Source: Cucumibacter marinus DSM 18995
Lineage (GTDB): Bacteria > Pseudomonadota > Alphaproteobacteria > Rhizobiales > Devosiaceae
Length of the DNA: 64,000 nucleotides
Reading direction: 5' to 3'
NCBI RefSeq assembly: GCF_000429865.1
Contig: NZ_AUCR01000002.1
Location: forward strand, 186,001 to 250,000
Shown: positions 25,043-35,281 of the stretch, piece after piece
Numbering within the stretch: the first letter of the stretch is position 1
How the letters are laid out: each line of letters opens with the position of its first letter
Program-made: the position numbers and the translations under genes
Notes under the pieces: generated by a model
Told to the model about the DNA's origin: nothing
What the model saw: only the letters and a program-made list of their open reading frames with translations
Database searches by the model: none

Positions 25043-26092
25043 GTGAGAGCGACCCTCAAGGATATCGGTGCGGAGCTGGGGTTGTCTGTGGCAACCGTCA
25101 GCCGGGCGTTGAACGGGTTCCCCGAGGTCAATGCCAAGACACGTGCTGCCGTCGAGGAAGCCGCCGAACGGCTCAATTACCGGCCCAACCGGCTGGCGCA
25201 GAAGCTCGTGTCCGGGCGCTCCAACATGGTCGGCATGGTGGCGCGCATGACCAAGGATGCGGCGGCAGACCGTGGCTTCGTCGAGATCATGCTGGGCCTC
25301 TCGGCCCGACTGGCTGAAAAGGATATCGACCTTGTCTTTCAAGTCGATGTTGATGCGGATCCGGTTGCGCCCTACAGGCGGCTGATCGCCAAGAACACGC
25401 TCGACGGCTTTATTCTCAATGCGCCCCTGATCGATGATCCGCGCATTGCTTACCTCAACGAGATGGGTGTGCCATTCGTGGTTCATGGCCGCGCCGGCGA
25501 GACCGCGGACTATCCCTATTACGACATCGACAACCACGCCGTTTCGGCCCGCGCGGTGACGCTGCTTGCCGATCTCGGCCATCGCCGCATTGCGCTCGCG
25601 AACGGGGTGGCGGGCGATGCCTATTCCCGGCGGCGGCTGATCGGGTTCAACCAGACCCTCGAGCGCTTCGGCATGGCAACGCCGGAGGTGTTCGTTGCCC
25701 ACGGCACACCCAATGAGGATCATGGCTACACCTTCGGTCTCGCGGCGCTTTCGGGACGCTTCGGTGCGCCGCCCACGGCGTTTCTGTGTTCCTCGACACT
25801 GGTCGCCGCGGGCCTTTACCGCGCAGCGGCCGATCGGGGGCTGACCGTGCCGGACGATGTCTCGATCATCGCCCATGACGATGCGATGCCGGCCTTGCGG
25901 GCAATCAATTTCGATCCGGCGCTGACGGTGACGCGCGCGCCCTTGCGCGACGCCTGCGTGCCGCTGGCGGACAAGCTCATCCGGCGCCTTGCGGGTGCCG
26001 AGCCCAAAAGGCTGCAAACTACTTTCGAGCCGGAACTGATCATCCGGCGCTCGACCGGTCCGGTCAAACAAGGGGAGGAAGACCCATGGTAG
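25043..26092 (+). CDS. LacI-family regulator of the maltose/alpha-glucoside genes
   Basis: 349 aa, GTG start preceded by GGGAGG. N-terminal HTH residues 4-23 (TLKDIGAELGLSVATVSRALNG) with the hinge helix LNYRPNRLAQKLVSG, then the periplasmic-binding-like effector domain (about 60-335). It is divergent from the alpha-glucosidase-mal operon and overlaps malK by 7 nt, so it should control both, in the style of AglR in rhizobia. The two AACGTT palindromes in the intergenic region are the likely operators. Confidence 0.92.
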   Translation: MRATLKDIGAELGLSVATVSRALNGFPEVNAKTRAAVEEAAERLNYRPNRLAQKLVSGRSNMVGMVARMTKDAAADRGFVEIMLGLSARLAEKDIDLVFQVDVDADPVAPYRRLIAKNTLDGFILNAPLIDDPRIAYLNEMGVPFVVHGRAGETADYPYYDIDNHAVSARAVTLLADLGHRRIALANGVAGDAYSRRRLIGFNQTLERFGMATPEVFVAHGTPNEDHGYTFGLAALSGRFGAPPTAFLCSSTLVAAGLYRAAADRGLTVPDDVSIIAHDDAMPALRAINFDPALTVTRAPLRDACVPLADKLIRRLAGAEPKRLQTTFEPELIIRRSTGPVKQGEEDPW

Positions 26093-27189
26093 TGCAGATG
26101 CCGGCGGAAGCCGCAACCGCGCTCCGCATCGATCATCTCGTCAAGAGCTACGGGGCGGTCGACGTCTTGCGCGATATCACCCTCGACATGAAACCCGGCG
26201 AGTTCCTGGTGCTGGTTGGCCCGTCTGGCTGCGGCAAGTCCACGCTGCTGAACTGCATCGCCGGGCTTGAGGAAGTCACCTCCGGCAGCATCGAGATTGC
26301 CGGGCGCGACGTGACATGGACCCCGCCCCGGGACCGGGATATTGCCATGGTGTTCCAGTCCTATGCGCTCTATCCGACGATGAGCGTGATGGACAATATC
26401 GGCTTCGGCATGAAGGTGCGGCGCCAGCCCAAGGAAGCGATCCGCAAGAAGGTCGGCGAGGTGGCCGAGCTCCTGCAGATCGACCATCTGCTCGACCGGC
26501 GGCCAAGCCAGCTCTCCGGCGGGCAACGCCAGCGCGTTGCGATGGGCCGCGCCCTGGTGCGCGAGCCGGAACTGTTTCTGTTCGATGAGCCGCTGTCCAA
26601 TCTCGATGCCAAGCTTCGCGTCGAGATGCGCGCCGAGATCAAGCGGCTTCACAAGACCACCGGCGCGTCGATCGTCTATGTTACCCACGATCAGATCGAG
26701 GCCATGACGCTGGCGAGCCGTATCGCGGTCCTCAAGGACGGGATCCTGCAGCAATTCGGAACGCCTGACGAAATCTACGAGCGGCCCGCCAACACCTTCG
26801 TTGCCGATTTCATGGGCTCGCCGCCGATGAACCTCGTTCCGGCCAAGGTGATTGGTTCGGACGAACTGCAGCTCGGCCCCGAAGCGATCCTGCATGTTCC
26901 GGGACTGGCTGCGCGGACCAATGGCATCGACATGGTGATTGCGGGCATCCGGCCCGAGCATATGGGCTTTGTCGGCGACAGCCGTTCCGGCGTCGAGATC
27001 CGCCCCGAGATGATCGAACACACCGGCTCGGACAGCTATGTCAGCTTCCGGCTGGGCGAGAAAATGGTCATCGCGCGCACGCCCGGCAAATTCGCCGGCG
27101 AGCCGGGCCTGCCGGTCAGGCTCTTCATCGAGGCCGATACACTGTCATTTTTCGATCCGGCAGGTGGCCATCGTATCGAGGCCAGATGA
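26086..27189 (+). CDS. malK: Maltose-type ABC transporter ATP-binding protein MalK
   Basis: 367 aa. Walker A GPSGCGKST, signature [15 protein letters not shown], Walker B LFLFDEPLSNLDAKLR, then the C-terminal OB-fold regulatory domain typical of MalK/UgpC (about 235-365; FMGSPPMNLVPAKV, GIRPEHMGF). Separated from malE/F/G by being on the opposite strand and co-transcribed with the LacI regulator. Such MalK proteins may also serve other sugar importers. Confidence 0.92.
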   Translation: MVVQMPAEAATALRIDHLVKSYGAVDVLRDITLDMKPGEFLVLVGPSGCGKSTLLNCIAGLEEVTSGSIEIAGRDVTWTPPRDRDIAMVFQSYALYPTMSVMDNIGFGMKVRRQPKEAIRKKVGEVAELLQIDHLLDRRPSQLSGGQRQRVAMGRALVREPELFLFDEPLSNLDAKLRVEMRAEIKRLHKTTGASIVYVTHDQIEAMTLASRIAVLKDGILQQFGTPDEIYERPANTFVADFMGSPPMNLVPAKVIGSDELQLGPEAILHVPGLAARTNGIDMVIAGIRPEHMGFVGDSRSGVEIRPEMIEHTGSDSYVSFRLGEKMVIARTPGKFAGEPGLPVRLFIEADTLSFFDPAGGHRIEAR

Positions 27190-27351
27190 GATGAACGGGA
27201 CGCCTCGCGAAAGTGAGACAGCGTAACTCATTTGGCTGTAAGGCGTTATGCTCTAGACTCTGACCCGAATTGGCCTTTCGCGCGTAGAAGGAAAAGGCAG
27301 TTCGATTGGGGCCGTTGCCGGGCGAAACCGGCGGGAGGAGCGTGACGCCTG

Positions 27352-28455
27352 ATGGGCGCCTATATCGTCAGACGCCTGCTTTTGATGATCCCGACGATCT
27401 TCGGGATCATGGCGATCTCATTTCTGGTCATCCAGTTTGCACCCGGCGGCCCGGTCGAGCAGTTCATCAGCGGCCTGACCGGGGTTGGCGATGCGTCGGC
27501 GCGGTTCGACGGCAGCAGCGGTGATGTTCAAGGCCAGTCCGGGGGCGGCGGCGACAGAGGCGGTGGCGGATCGGGCTATCGCGGCGCCCAGGGGCTCGAT
27601 CCGGAGTTCATTGCCCAAATCGAAAAGCAGTTCGGCTTCGACAAACCGCCGCTCGAGCGGTTCGGGATGATGCTTTGGAACTATCTGCGCTTCGATTTCG
27701 GCGAAAGCTATTACCGCGACATTTCTGTCATCGACCTGATCATAGAGAAGATGCCGGTCTCGATCTCGCTCGGGCTCTGGATGACGCTGATCTCCTATGG
27801 CATCTCCATTCCGCTCGGAATTGCCAAAGCGGTGCGGGACGGGTCGCGTTTCGATGTGTGGACATCGGGGATCGTGATCGTTGGCTATGCGGTGCCCGGC
27901 TTCCTGTTCGCGATCCTGTTGATCATCCTGTTTGCCGGCGGCAGTTTCTGGGACCTGTTCCCGCTGCGCGGGCTCACATCGGACAATTTCGATAGCCTCA
28001 ATTGGTGGCAGAAGATCCTCGATTATTTCTGGCACCTGGCCTTGCCCATCGTGTCGATGGCGCTCGGCGCCTTCGCCACCACGACGCTTCTGACCAAGAA
28101 CTCGTTTCTCGATGAGATCCGCAAGCAATATGTGGTGACGGCCCGCGCCAAGGGCCTCAACAATCGGCAGGTTCTCTATCGCCACGTCTTTCGCAACGCG
28201 ATGCTGTTGATCATTGCCAGCTTTCCGGCGGCCTTCATCGGCGCATTCTTCGGCGGGTCGCTGCTGATCGAAACGATTTTTTCGTTGGACGGGCTCGGAC
28301 TGCTTGGCTTCGAATCCGTGATCAGCCGCGATTATCCGGTCGTGTTCGCCACGCTCTACATCTTTTCGCTGCTGGGGCTGGTGATCGGCCTCATCTCCGA
28401 TCTCACCTATATGTGGATCGATCCGCGCATCGATTTTGAAGGGCGCGAGGTCTGA
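27352..28455 (+). CDS. yejB: Peptide ABC transporter permease, YejB type
   Basis: 367 aa, ATG 27352. TM1 at about 9-30, then the DppB/YejB family motif [10 protein letters not shown]. Residues about 46-80 are a Gly/Ser-rich insert ([18 protein letters not shown]) before [15 protein letters not shown]; YejB proteins carry a flexible region here. Core coupling loop: [23 protein letters not shown]. With YejE it forms the channel of a peptide/microcin-C-type importer. 162 nt upstream are free of genes and probably hold the promoter. Confidence 0.9.
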   Translation: MGAYIVRRLLLMIPTIFGIMAISFLVIQFAPGGPVEQFISGLTGVGDASARFDGSSGDVQGQSGGGGDRGGGGSGYRGAQGLDPEFIAQIEKQFGFDKPPLERFGMMLWNYLRFDFGESYYRDISVIDLIIEKMPVSISLGLWMTLISYGISIPLGIAKAVRDGSRFDVWTSGIVIVGYAVPGFLFAILLIILFAGGSFWDLFPLRGLTSDNFDSLNWWQKILDYFWHLALPIVSMALGAFATTTLLTKNSFLDEIRKQYVVTARAKGLNNRQVLYRHVFRNAMLLIIASFPAAFIGAFFGGSLLIETIFSLDGLGLLGFESVISRDYPVVFATLYIFSLLGLVIGLISDLTYMWIDPRIDFEGREV

Positions 28456-28458
28456 GCC

Positions 28459-29598
28459 ATGACGGATCAAGCGCAAGCCGGCAAGCAGCACCCATCAACA
28501 CCGTTCGGCCTGTCGCCCATCGCGATGCGGCGTCTGCACCGGTTTCGCGCCAACCGGCGGGGATTTTTCTGTTTCGTCCTGCTGATGGTCGTTTTCGTGC
28601 TGTCGCTGTTCGCCGAGATCATTGCCAATGACCGCCCGATCTTGGCGTCCTACAAGGGCGAATTGCTGTTCCCGGCCTTTGTCGATTATCCCGAATCCAA
28701 GTTCGGCGGTTTCCTCGCGACACCCGACTATCGCGAGGATTTCATCAAGGATGAGATCGAGGCGAATGGCTGGGCCATCTGGCCGCCGATCCGCTATTCC
28801 TATCGTACGCCCGACAATGCCTTGCCCGGTCCCGCACCTAACCCGCCGTTCTGGCTGCAGAGCCGTGCCGAGAGCTGTCAGCGTTATGCGCAAGGCGTGG
28901 ATGACCCGGACTGCCATTGGGGCAATATGCATTGGCTGGGCACCGACATATCGGGTCACGATGTGCTGGCGCGGCTGATCTACGGCTTCCGGCTCTCCAT
29001 GCTGTTCGGGCTGACGCTGACTGTCTTTTCCTCGATCATCGGGGTCGCTGCCGGTGCCGTTCAGGGCTATTTCGGCGGCTGGATCGACCTGATCGCGCAA
29101 AGGCTGATCGAGATCTGGACGGCGATACCCTCGCTCTATCTGCTGCTGATCATATCGAGCGTGATCGCCCCGAGCTTCTTCGTGCTGTTGGGGATATTGC
29201 TCCTGTTCTCCTGGGTGGCACTGGTCGGGGTGGTGCGTGCAGAATTCCTGCGCGGCCGCAATTTCGAGTTCATCAATGCGGCGCGGGCGTTGGGGGTCTC
29301 CAATGCGGTGATCATGGTGCGCCACCTGCTGCCCAATGCGATGGTCGCCACGCTGACGTTCATGCCCTTCATTCTGGCCGGGTCCGTCGCCACGCTTGCT
29401 TCACTTGATTTCCTCGGTTTCGGCCTGCCGCCGGGATCGCCTTCGCTTGGCGAACTGCTGGCGCAGGGCAAGCAGAATATCCAGGCGCCCTGGCTCGGCG
29501 TGACCGGCTTCATGGTGATCGCTGTCATGCTGTCCCTGCTGGTGTTTGTCGGCGAGGCCGTGCGCGACGCCTTCGATCCACGGGCGAGCTTCACATGA
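28459..29598 (+). CDS. yejE: Peptide ABC transporter permease, YejE type
   Basis: 379 aa. Starts 3 nt after yejB. N-terminal RLHRFRANRRGFFCFVLLM is the YejE/OppC-type amphipathic start and TM1. A periplasmic loop of about 130 residues has two cysteines (SCQRYAQGVDDPDCHWG) and ends GTDISGHDVLARL, the family's G-T-D-x-x-G-x-D motif. Coupling loop: INAARALGVSNAVIMVRHLLPNAM. Overlaps yejF by 4 nt. Confidence 0.9.
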   Translation: MTDQAQAGKQHPSTPFGLSPIAMRRLHRFRANRRGFFCFVLLMVVFVLSLFAEIIANDRPILASYKGELLFPAFVDYPESKFGGFLATPDYREDFIKDEIEANGWAIWPPIRYSYRTPDNALPGPAPNPPFWLQSRAESCQRYAQGVDDPDCHWGNMHWLGTDISGHDVLARLIYGFRLSMLFGLTLTVFSSIIGVAAGAVQGYFGGWIDLIAQRLIEIWTAIPSLYLLLIISSVIAPSFFVLLGILLLFSWVALVGVVRAEFLRGRNFEFINAARALGVSNAVIMVRHLLPNAMVATLTFMPFILAGSVATLASLDFLGFGLPPGSPSLGELLAQGKQNIQAPWLGVTGFMVIAVMLSLLVFVGEAVRDAFDPRASFT

Positions 29599-31223
29599 GC
29601 ACCGGCGCCACGCCTTTGCTGGAGGTCCGCGATCTATGCGTCGACTTCGTCGAGGGACCCCGAGTCACCCCGGCAGTGCGGCATGTGGATTTCACCATTG
29701 CGCCGGGCGAAACCCTGGCGCTGGTCGGGGAGTCGGGATCCGGCAAATCCGTGACCGCGCTGTCGATCCTGAGATTGCTGCCTTATCCGCAAGCGCGGCA
29801 TCCATCGGGCTCGATTGTGTTTGAAGGCCAGGACCTGATGACGGCACCCGAGCGCGTGCTGCGCGGATTGCGGGGCAACGGGATCGCCATGATCTTCCAG
29901 GAGCCGATGTCCTCGCTCAATCCGCTGCATACGGTCGAGCGGCAGATCGGGGAAGCGCTGTCCCTGCATCGCGGGCTGAGTGGAGCGGCGCGCCGGCGGG
30001 AAATCCTCGCCTTGCTCGATGAAGTGGGCATTGCCAATCCCGAGGAGCGGCTCAATTCGTTCCCGCATCAATTGTCGGGCGGACAGCGCCAGCGCGTGAT
30101 GATCGCGATGGCACTGGCGAACAGGCCGCGCCTTCTGATCGCGGACGAACCAACGACCTCGCTTGATGTGACGGTTCAGGCCCAGATCCTCGCGCTCCTC
30201 AAGGATATCCAGGCCCGCCGCGGCATGGCGATCCTGTTCATCACCCATGATCTCGGCATCGTCCGGCACATGGCTGACCGGATCGCGGTGATGAAAGACG
30301 GTGAACTGGTGGAGCAGGGCGCCGTCGCCGAGGTCTTGGCGCAGCCACGCGAGGACTACACCAAGCGCCTCCTCGCGGCCCGGCCGATCGCCACAGCGCC
30401 ACCCGCGGACCGCCGCGCAGAACCCCTGGTCGAGGCGCGTGATCTCAAGGTCTGGTTCCCGGTCAAGCGCGGCGTGTTCCGCCGGGTGGTCGGGCATATC
30501 AAAGGGGTGGATGGCGTCGATCTCACCCTGCGCAAGGGGCAGACGCTCGGCGTTGTGGGAGAGTCGGGCTCGGGCAAATCCACCTTGGGACTCGCCTTGT
30601 TGCGGCTTGTGTCCTCCAAGGGCGAGATCCTGTTCAGAGACCGCCGGATCGACGGGTTGAGCCGCAAGGCGATGCGGCCTTTGCGGGCAGACATGCAGAT
30701 CGTGTTCCAGGATCCGTTCGGGTCGTTGAGCCCGCGCATGACCATTGCCGAGATCATTGCCGAAGGGCTTTCTGTGCACCGGCGGGGGCTTGCTCCCGAG
30801 ACAATCGAGGATCGGGTGGTCAAGTCGTTGAAAGAGGTGGGACTCGATCCGCAAATCCGGTTCCGTTACCCACATGAATTCTCGGGCGGCCAGCGCCAGC
30901 GAATCGCCATCGCCCGGGCGCTTGTGCTCGAGCCGGAACTGCTGGTGCTCGACGAGCCGACTTCGGCGCTCGACAAGACCGTGCAGGCGCAGATCGTCAC
31001 GCTGCTGGAGCGCCTGCAGCGCGAGCACGGGCTGAGCTATTTGTTCATCTCGCATGATCTGGCGGTGGTCAGGGCGCTGGCCAGCGAAATGATCATCATG
31101 AAGGATGGCAGGGTCGTCGAAAGCGGTGAGACCGAAGCGATCTTTGCCGACCCTAAACAGGAATACACCCGCACGCTGCTGGCGGCGGCGCTGGAAAGCA
31201 CGGGCGCCGGGGTGGACACATAA
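29595..31223 (+). CDS. yejF: Peptide ABC transporter double ATPase, YejF type
   Basis: 542 aa with two ABC domains in one chain. First: Walker [10 protein letters not shown] (about residue 43-51), signature LSGGQRQRV, Walker [13 protein letters not shown]. Second: Walker [10 protein letters not shown], signature FSGGQRQRI, Walker [13 protein letters not shown]. The first Walker A ends in Ser-Val rather than Ser-Thr, as is common in this family. Each half has the oligopeptide-type C-terminal extension. Confidence 0.92.
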   Translation: MSTGATPLLEVRDLCVDFVEGPRVTPAVRHVDFTIAPGETLALVGESGSGKSVTALSILRLLPYPQARHPSGSIVFEGQDLMTAPERVLRGLRGNGIAMIFQEPMSSLNPLHTVERQIGEALSLHRGLSGAARRREILALLDEVGIANPEERLNSFPHQLSGGQRQRVMIAMALANRPRLLIADEPTTSLDVTVQAQILALLKDIQARRGMAILFITHDLGIVRHMADRIAVMKDGELVEQGAVAEVLAQPREDYTKRLLAARPIATAPPADRRAEPLVEARDLKVWFPVKRGVFRRVVGHIKGVDGVDLTLRKGQTLGVVGESGSGKSTLGLALLRLVSSKGEILFRDRRIDGLSRKAMRPLRADMQIVFQDPFGSLSPRMTIAEIIAEGLSVHRRGLAPETIEDRVVKSLKEVGLDPQIRFRYPHEFSGGQRQRIAIARALVLEPELLVLDEPTSALDKTVQAQIVTLLERLQREHGLSYLFISHDLAVVRALASEMIIMKDGRVVESGETEAIFADPKQEYTRTLLAAALESTGAGVDT

Positions 31224-31287
31224 CGGTGTTCACAAGTCTGCCGGCTTTGACACTAGAATGACCCCAAACGGAAAACGGGAGGCGACG

Positions 31288-33147
31288 ATGTACCTCAAAT
31301 GGCTTGGTGGTGGCGCGGTTGCGGCGCTGATGGCGCTGACCCTGGTGCCGGCGGCGCTGGCGCAGGATGCCGGGGACGACAGGGTGTGGCACAAGTCCAC
31401 CTCGCTTGTTGGCGAGGCCAAATACCCCGAGGGTTTCGCGCATTTCGACTACGTCAATCCCGACGCACCGAAAGGCGGCAACGTTCGGCTGTCTTCGCTC
31501 GGCAGCTTCGACAGCTTCAACACGGTGCCGGCCAAGGGAGAGACCGCGCCGGGGCTGGGGCTGATCTACGACACGCTCCTGACGCCTTCGATGGACGAGG
31601 TTTCGACCTATTACGTCGCGTTGGCGGAAGCCTTCACCTATCCCGAGGATTTCTCGTCGGTGACCTACCGGCTGCGCCCGGACGCCACCTGGCATGACGG
31701 TGTGCCGATCACGGTCGATGACATTGTCTGGTCGTTCAACAAGGCGACCGAGCTCAACCCCAACCTTGCGGCCTATTACGAGAATGTCAGCGCGGTGGAG
31801 ATCACCGGCGACAGGGACGTGACGTTCAGCTTCGATTCAACGGGCAATCGCGAACTGCCGCAGATCATGGGGCAGATGCCGATCCTTCCGAAACATTGGT
31901 GGGAAGCGAATGGACCCGATGGCGAACCGCGCGATCTTGGCGCCTCGACCCTCGAGCCGCCGCTTGGGTCGGGCCCCTACCGGATCAAGGACTTCGTCGC
32001 TGGCCGCACGATCACCTATGAGCGGGTCGAGGACTATTGGGGCGAGGATCTGCCGGTCAATATCGGGCACAACAATTTCGACACCATCACCTATGAGGAG
32101 TTCCGCGACGGCACAGTGATGTTCGAAGCGTTCAAGGGTGACGAGTTCGACTGGTGGTCGGAGAACCGGGCCCAGCGCTGGGCCCAGGCCTATGACTTTC
32201 CGGCCGTGAACCAGGGCAGGATCGTGCGCGAGCGGTTTGAGAATCCGATGCGCGACGAAGGGGTGATGGTGGGGTTCATCCTCAACACCAAGCGCCCGCC
32301 CTTCGATGATGTGAAGGTGCGCGAAGCGCTCAACTACGCCTTTGATTTCGAGACGCTGCAGCGTGACCTGTTCTTCGGGGAGTATGAGCGGGTGGATTCG
32401 TTCTTCTTTCCCACGGAACTTGCTTCTTCGGGCTTGCCGGAAGGCGAAGAACTGGAGATCCTTGAATCGGTGCGCGACCTGATCCCGGAGAAGGTGTTCA
32501 CCACGCCATTCGAAAACCCGGTCAATGGCAGCCCGACCAATCTGCGGGCCAATCTGCGGATCGCGCTCGATCTGCTGGCCGAGGCGGGCTACACGCTGGA
32601 TGGTAACCGGCTGGTCGATGAAAACGGGGAACAGCTCAGCTTCGAAGTGATCCTGAGCGGCCCGACCATCGAGCCGGTGGCGCTGTCCTGGCTCGACAAT
32701 CTCGAACGGATCGGGATTGCGGGCTCCGTGCGCAGCCTCGACAGTTCGCAATATGTGAACCGGCTGATCTCCAAGGATTACGACGTGGTCTATTACGGCC
32801 TGCGGCAGTCACTCTCGCCGGGCAACGAGCAGCGCCGCTTCTGGGGCTCCCAATCTGCGGATGTCGACGGGACCTTCAATCTCGCCAAGCTGACCGATCC
32901 GGGGGTCGATGCGCTGATCGACAAGGTGATCTTCGCCGATGACCGCGAGACGCTCGTGGCGGCGACCCGGGCACTCGACCGTGTCCTGCTGGCGCATCAC
33001 ATCGTGGTGCCGAGCTATGCGGCGAGCGACGAGCGCATTGCGCGATGGGACCGCTTCTCCCACCCCGATACGCTGCCCGAATTCTCGATCGGGTTCCCCT
33101 CGGTGTGGTGGTATGACGAGGAAAAGGCCGCCAAGGTCGACAAATAA
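31288..33147 (+). CDS. yejA: Extracellular solute-binding protein, YejA type
   Basis: 619 aa from ATG 31288, preceded by GGGAGG. Signal peptide 1-22 ends ALAQD. Family hallmarks: FAHFDYVNPDAPKGG, TYRLRPDATWHDG, FDTITYEEFRDGTVMFEAFKGDEFDWW, AYDFPAVNQG. YejA-type proteins bind peptides, including microcin C-like peptide-nucleotides. The gene comes last (B-E-F-A), 64 nt after yejF, in contrast to A-B-E-F in enteric bacteria; no stem-loop follows. Confidence 0.9.
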   Translation: MYLKWLGGGAVAALMALTLVPAALAQDAGDDRVWHKSTSLVGEAKYPEGFAHFDYVNPDAPKGGNVRLSSLGSFDSFNTVPAKGETAPGLGLIYDTLLTPSMDEVSTYYVALAEAFTYPEDFSSVTYRLRPDATWHDGVPITVDDIVWSFNKATELNPNLAAYYENVSAVEITGDRDVTFSFDSTGNRELPQIMGQMPILPKHWWEANGPDGEPRDLGASTLEPPLGSGPYRIKDFVAGRTITYERVEDYWGEDLPVNIGHNNFDTITYEEFRDGTVMFEAFKGDEFDWWSENRAQRWAQAYDFPAVNQGRIVRERFENPMRDEGVMVGFILNTKRPPFDDVKVREALNYAFDFETLQRDLFFGEYERVDSFFFPTELASSGLPEGEELEILESVRDLIPEKVFTTPFENPVNGSPTNLRANLRIALDLLAEAGYTLDGNRLVDENGEQLSFEVILSGPTIEPVALSWLDNLERIGIAGSVRSLDSSQYVNRLISKDYDVVYYGLRQSLSPGNEQRRFWGSQSADVDGTFNLAKLTDPGVDALIDKVIFADDRETLVAATRALDRVLLAHHIVVPSYAASDERIARWDRFSHPDTLPEFSIGFPSVWWYDEEKAAKVDK

Positions 33148-33234
33148 GCCAGCCTGACGGGATGGGCGAGCATTCGGTGGTGCTCTGAGACAAGGCGCCT
33201 TGCTCCCGGTCCGGCGGGCAGCTATGGCAGAAGC

Positions 33235-34599
33235 ATGAACCTTTCTGCCTTCAAATCCTACGACGTGCGCGGGCCGGTTCCCGAAGCGCTCGATACCGAT
33301 CTCGCCCGCGCCATCGGGCTGGCCTATGTCGCCGAATTCAAGGCCCGCCAGGTGGTGATCGGCCGCGACATCCGGCATGAAAGCGAAGAGCTCGCCACCG
33401 CCCTTGCAGAGGGGCTGGTGGCGGGTGGCGCCGATGTGCTCGATATCGGGCTGTGCGGCACAGAAGAGGTCTATTTCGCGGCCTTTTCGCGGGAAGCGGC
33501 CGGTGTCGATGGCGGCATCATGGTGACCGCCAGCCACAATCCCAAGGGCCACAATGGCATGAAGTTCGTTGGCCGCGGCGCACGGCCCATCGGGCGCGAT
33601 ACCGGGCTCGGCGCGATCCGTGCTCGGATCGAGGCGGTCGACCTGCCGCTGGCGGACACGCCCGGCGTCCTGCGCCATCACGCTGACAAATCGGACTATA
33701 TCGCTCATCTGCTCGGCTATGTGGATGTCGCGCATCTGCCCTGGCTCAAGCTGGTGGCAGACCCGGGCAATGGTTGTGCGGGTCCGGTCGTCGAGCTTCT
33801 CCGACCGCATCTGCCGTTTTCCATCGAGCTCATCAATGGTGAACCGGACGGTGACTTCCCCAATGGTGTGCCCAATCCACTGCTGCCGACGATGCGCGAT
33901 CTGACGGCCGGAGCGGTGCGCGCCTTTAAAGCTGATCTCGGGATTGCCTGGGACGGCGATTTCGACCGTTGCTTCTTCTTCGATGAGACCGGGCGCTTCA
34001 TCGAAGGCTATTATCTTGTCGGGCTCCTGGCCGAGAGCCTTTTGACCAAAACCCCCGGCGCACCTGTCGTTCACGACCCCAGGCTGACCTGGAACACGGT
34101 CGCCCAGGTCGAAGCGGCGGGCGGAAAGCCGGTTCAGAGCCCGACCGGCCACGCCTTCATGAAACAGGCAATGCGCCAGGCCGACGCCATTTATGGCGGC
34201 GAGATGAGCGCGCATCACTATTTCCGCGAATTCGGCTATTGCGACAGCGGCATGATCCCCTGGCTTTTGGTCACCGAATTGATGGGGCGAACCGGTAAAA
34301 CCCTCGCCGAGCTCGTCGACGCGCGGATGGCGGCGTTCCCCTGCAGCGGGGAGATCAACTTCCGCGTGGTGGATACCGTCGAAGTCCTTGAACGCATCGA
34401 GGCACATTACGCCGGCGACCACCCGGCCATCGACCGCATGGACGGATTCAGCGCAGCCTTTCCCGACTGGCGGTTCAACGTTCGGGCCTCCAACACCGAG
34501 CCGCTGCTGCGTTTGAATGTGGAAACCCGCGGCGACCCGGATGCTGTTGCCCGGCACGTCGAAACGCTCGAAGCTCTGATCGGCGGTGAGCGCGCCTAA
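33235..34599 (+). CDS. manB: Phosphomannomutase/phosphoglucomutase
   Basis: 454 aa. Interconverts mannose or glucose 6- and 1-phosphates for nucleotide-sugar and polysaccharide synthesis. Active-site phosphoserine loop TASHNP (S100), metal-binding DGDFD (240-244), sugar-binding GGEMSAHHYF and phosphate-binding RASNTEPLLRLN are all present in order. Length is normal. Its stop overlaps the stop of the convergent PAS-LuxR gene. It may use glucose from the maltose system nearby, but a direct link is not shown. The symbol is by family; algC-like activity is equally possible. Confidence 0.9.
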   Translation: MNLSAFKSYDVRGPVPEALDTDLARAIGLAYVAEFKARQVVIGRDIRHESEELATALAEGLVAGGADVLDIGLCGTEEVYFAAFSREAAGVDGGIMVTASHNPKGHNGMKFVGRGARPIGRDTGLGAIRARIEAVDLPLADTPGVLRHHADKSDYIAHLLGYVDVAHLPWLKLVADPGNGCAGPVVELLRPHLPFSIELINGEPDGDFPNGVPNPLLPTMRDLTAGAVRAFKADLGIAWDGDFDRCFFFDETGRFIEGYYLVGLLAESLLTKTPGAPVVHDPRLTWNTVAQVEAAGGKPVQSPTGHAFMKQAMRQADAIYGGEMSAHHYFREFGYCDSGMIPWLLVTELMGRTGKTLAELVDARMAAFPCSGEINFRVVDTVEVLERIEAHYAGDHPAIDRMDGFSAAFPDWRFNVRASNTEPLLRLNVETRGDPDAVARHVETLEALIGGERA

Positions 34600-35174
34600 C
34601 CCTGATAGCCCGTGAGCCGGGCGACAAGACCGGCCACGTTGCGGACCTCGAATTTGGCGAGCAGACGGGCGCGGTGTTCTTCGACCGTGCGCGGGGAGAT
34701 ATCGAGGTCGCGGCCGATTTCCTTGCTGGTCTTGCCCTGTGCAAGCCCGTTGACGATCTGGCGTTCCCTCAGCGTCAGCGCGATATCGGGCCGGGTCTCG
34801 GAAATATCGGCAAAGGTCAGAATCACGCGCTTGAGCGGCTCGTCGGGGAAGAAGGTCGTCACCCGCACCCGGCACCAGAACAATGTGCCGTCGCGCCGTG
34901 GCATCACCCGCTCATCGGCGTAGCGGCCGGTCTCGCGCAGGGCTTCGAAGCCGACTTCGCGGATTGCCTCGAATTCCTTGTTGGAGGGATAGAGCATGCG
35001 GAAGGACTGGTCGATCAACTCGTCTCTCTCAAAGCCGAACATCTCCGCAAAGGCGCGATTGCAGGCCCTGATGATCCGGTCTTCGGTCAGGACGATGCCG
35101 ATCGGCGCATGCTCGAAAGCGAGCACATCAAGCCCTTGCAGGTTCTGGTTCTGACCGAACCGGTCCGCGTCCAT
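34596..35174 (-). CDS. PAS-domain LuxR-type transcriptional regulator
   Basis: 192 aa from ATG 35174; longer in-frame readings add basic, unconserved residues. A PAS domain spans about 15-125 (FEHAPIGIVLTEDRIIRACNRAFAEMFGF, with PAC-like FWCRVRVTTFF). The LuxR HTH is at about 130-190 (LTLRERQIVNGLAQGKTSKEIGRDLDISPRTVEEHR). It has no receiver domain, so the signal is probably sensed directly by the PAS domain. Divergent from the M20 peptidase/dpp cluster across 107 nt, so that cluster is its likely target. Confidence 0.85.
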   Translation of the reverse strand: MDADRFGQNQNLQGLDVLAFEHAPIGIVLTEDRIIRACNRAFAEMFGFERDELIDQSFRMLYPSNKEFEAIREVGFEALRETGRYADERVMPRRDGTLFWCRVRVTTFFPDEPLKRVILTFADISETRPDIALTLRERQIVNGLAQGKTSKEIGRDLDISPRTVEEHRARLLAKFEVRNVAGLVARLTGYQG

Positions 35175-35281
35175 CAGGTATTCCCGTAGTTTCACCGGAT
35201 TGCGATTTAGCGCCGCCCCGCGCGAGACTTCAAGGCTCGGGCACCGCCTTTTGTGGCGCCCGCGAGCGAGGCAACGCGTAT

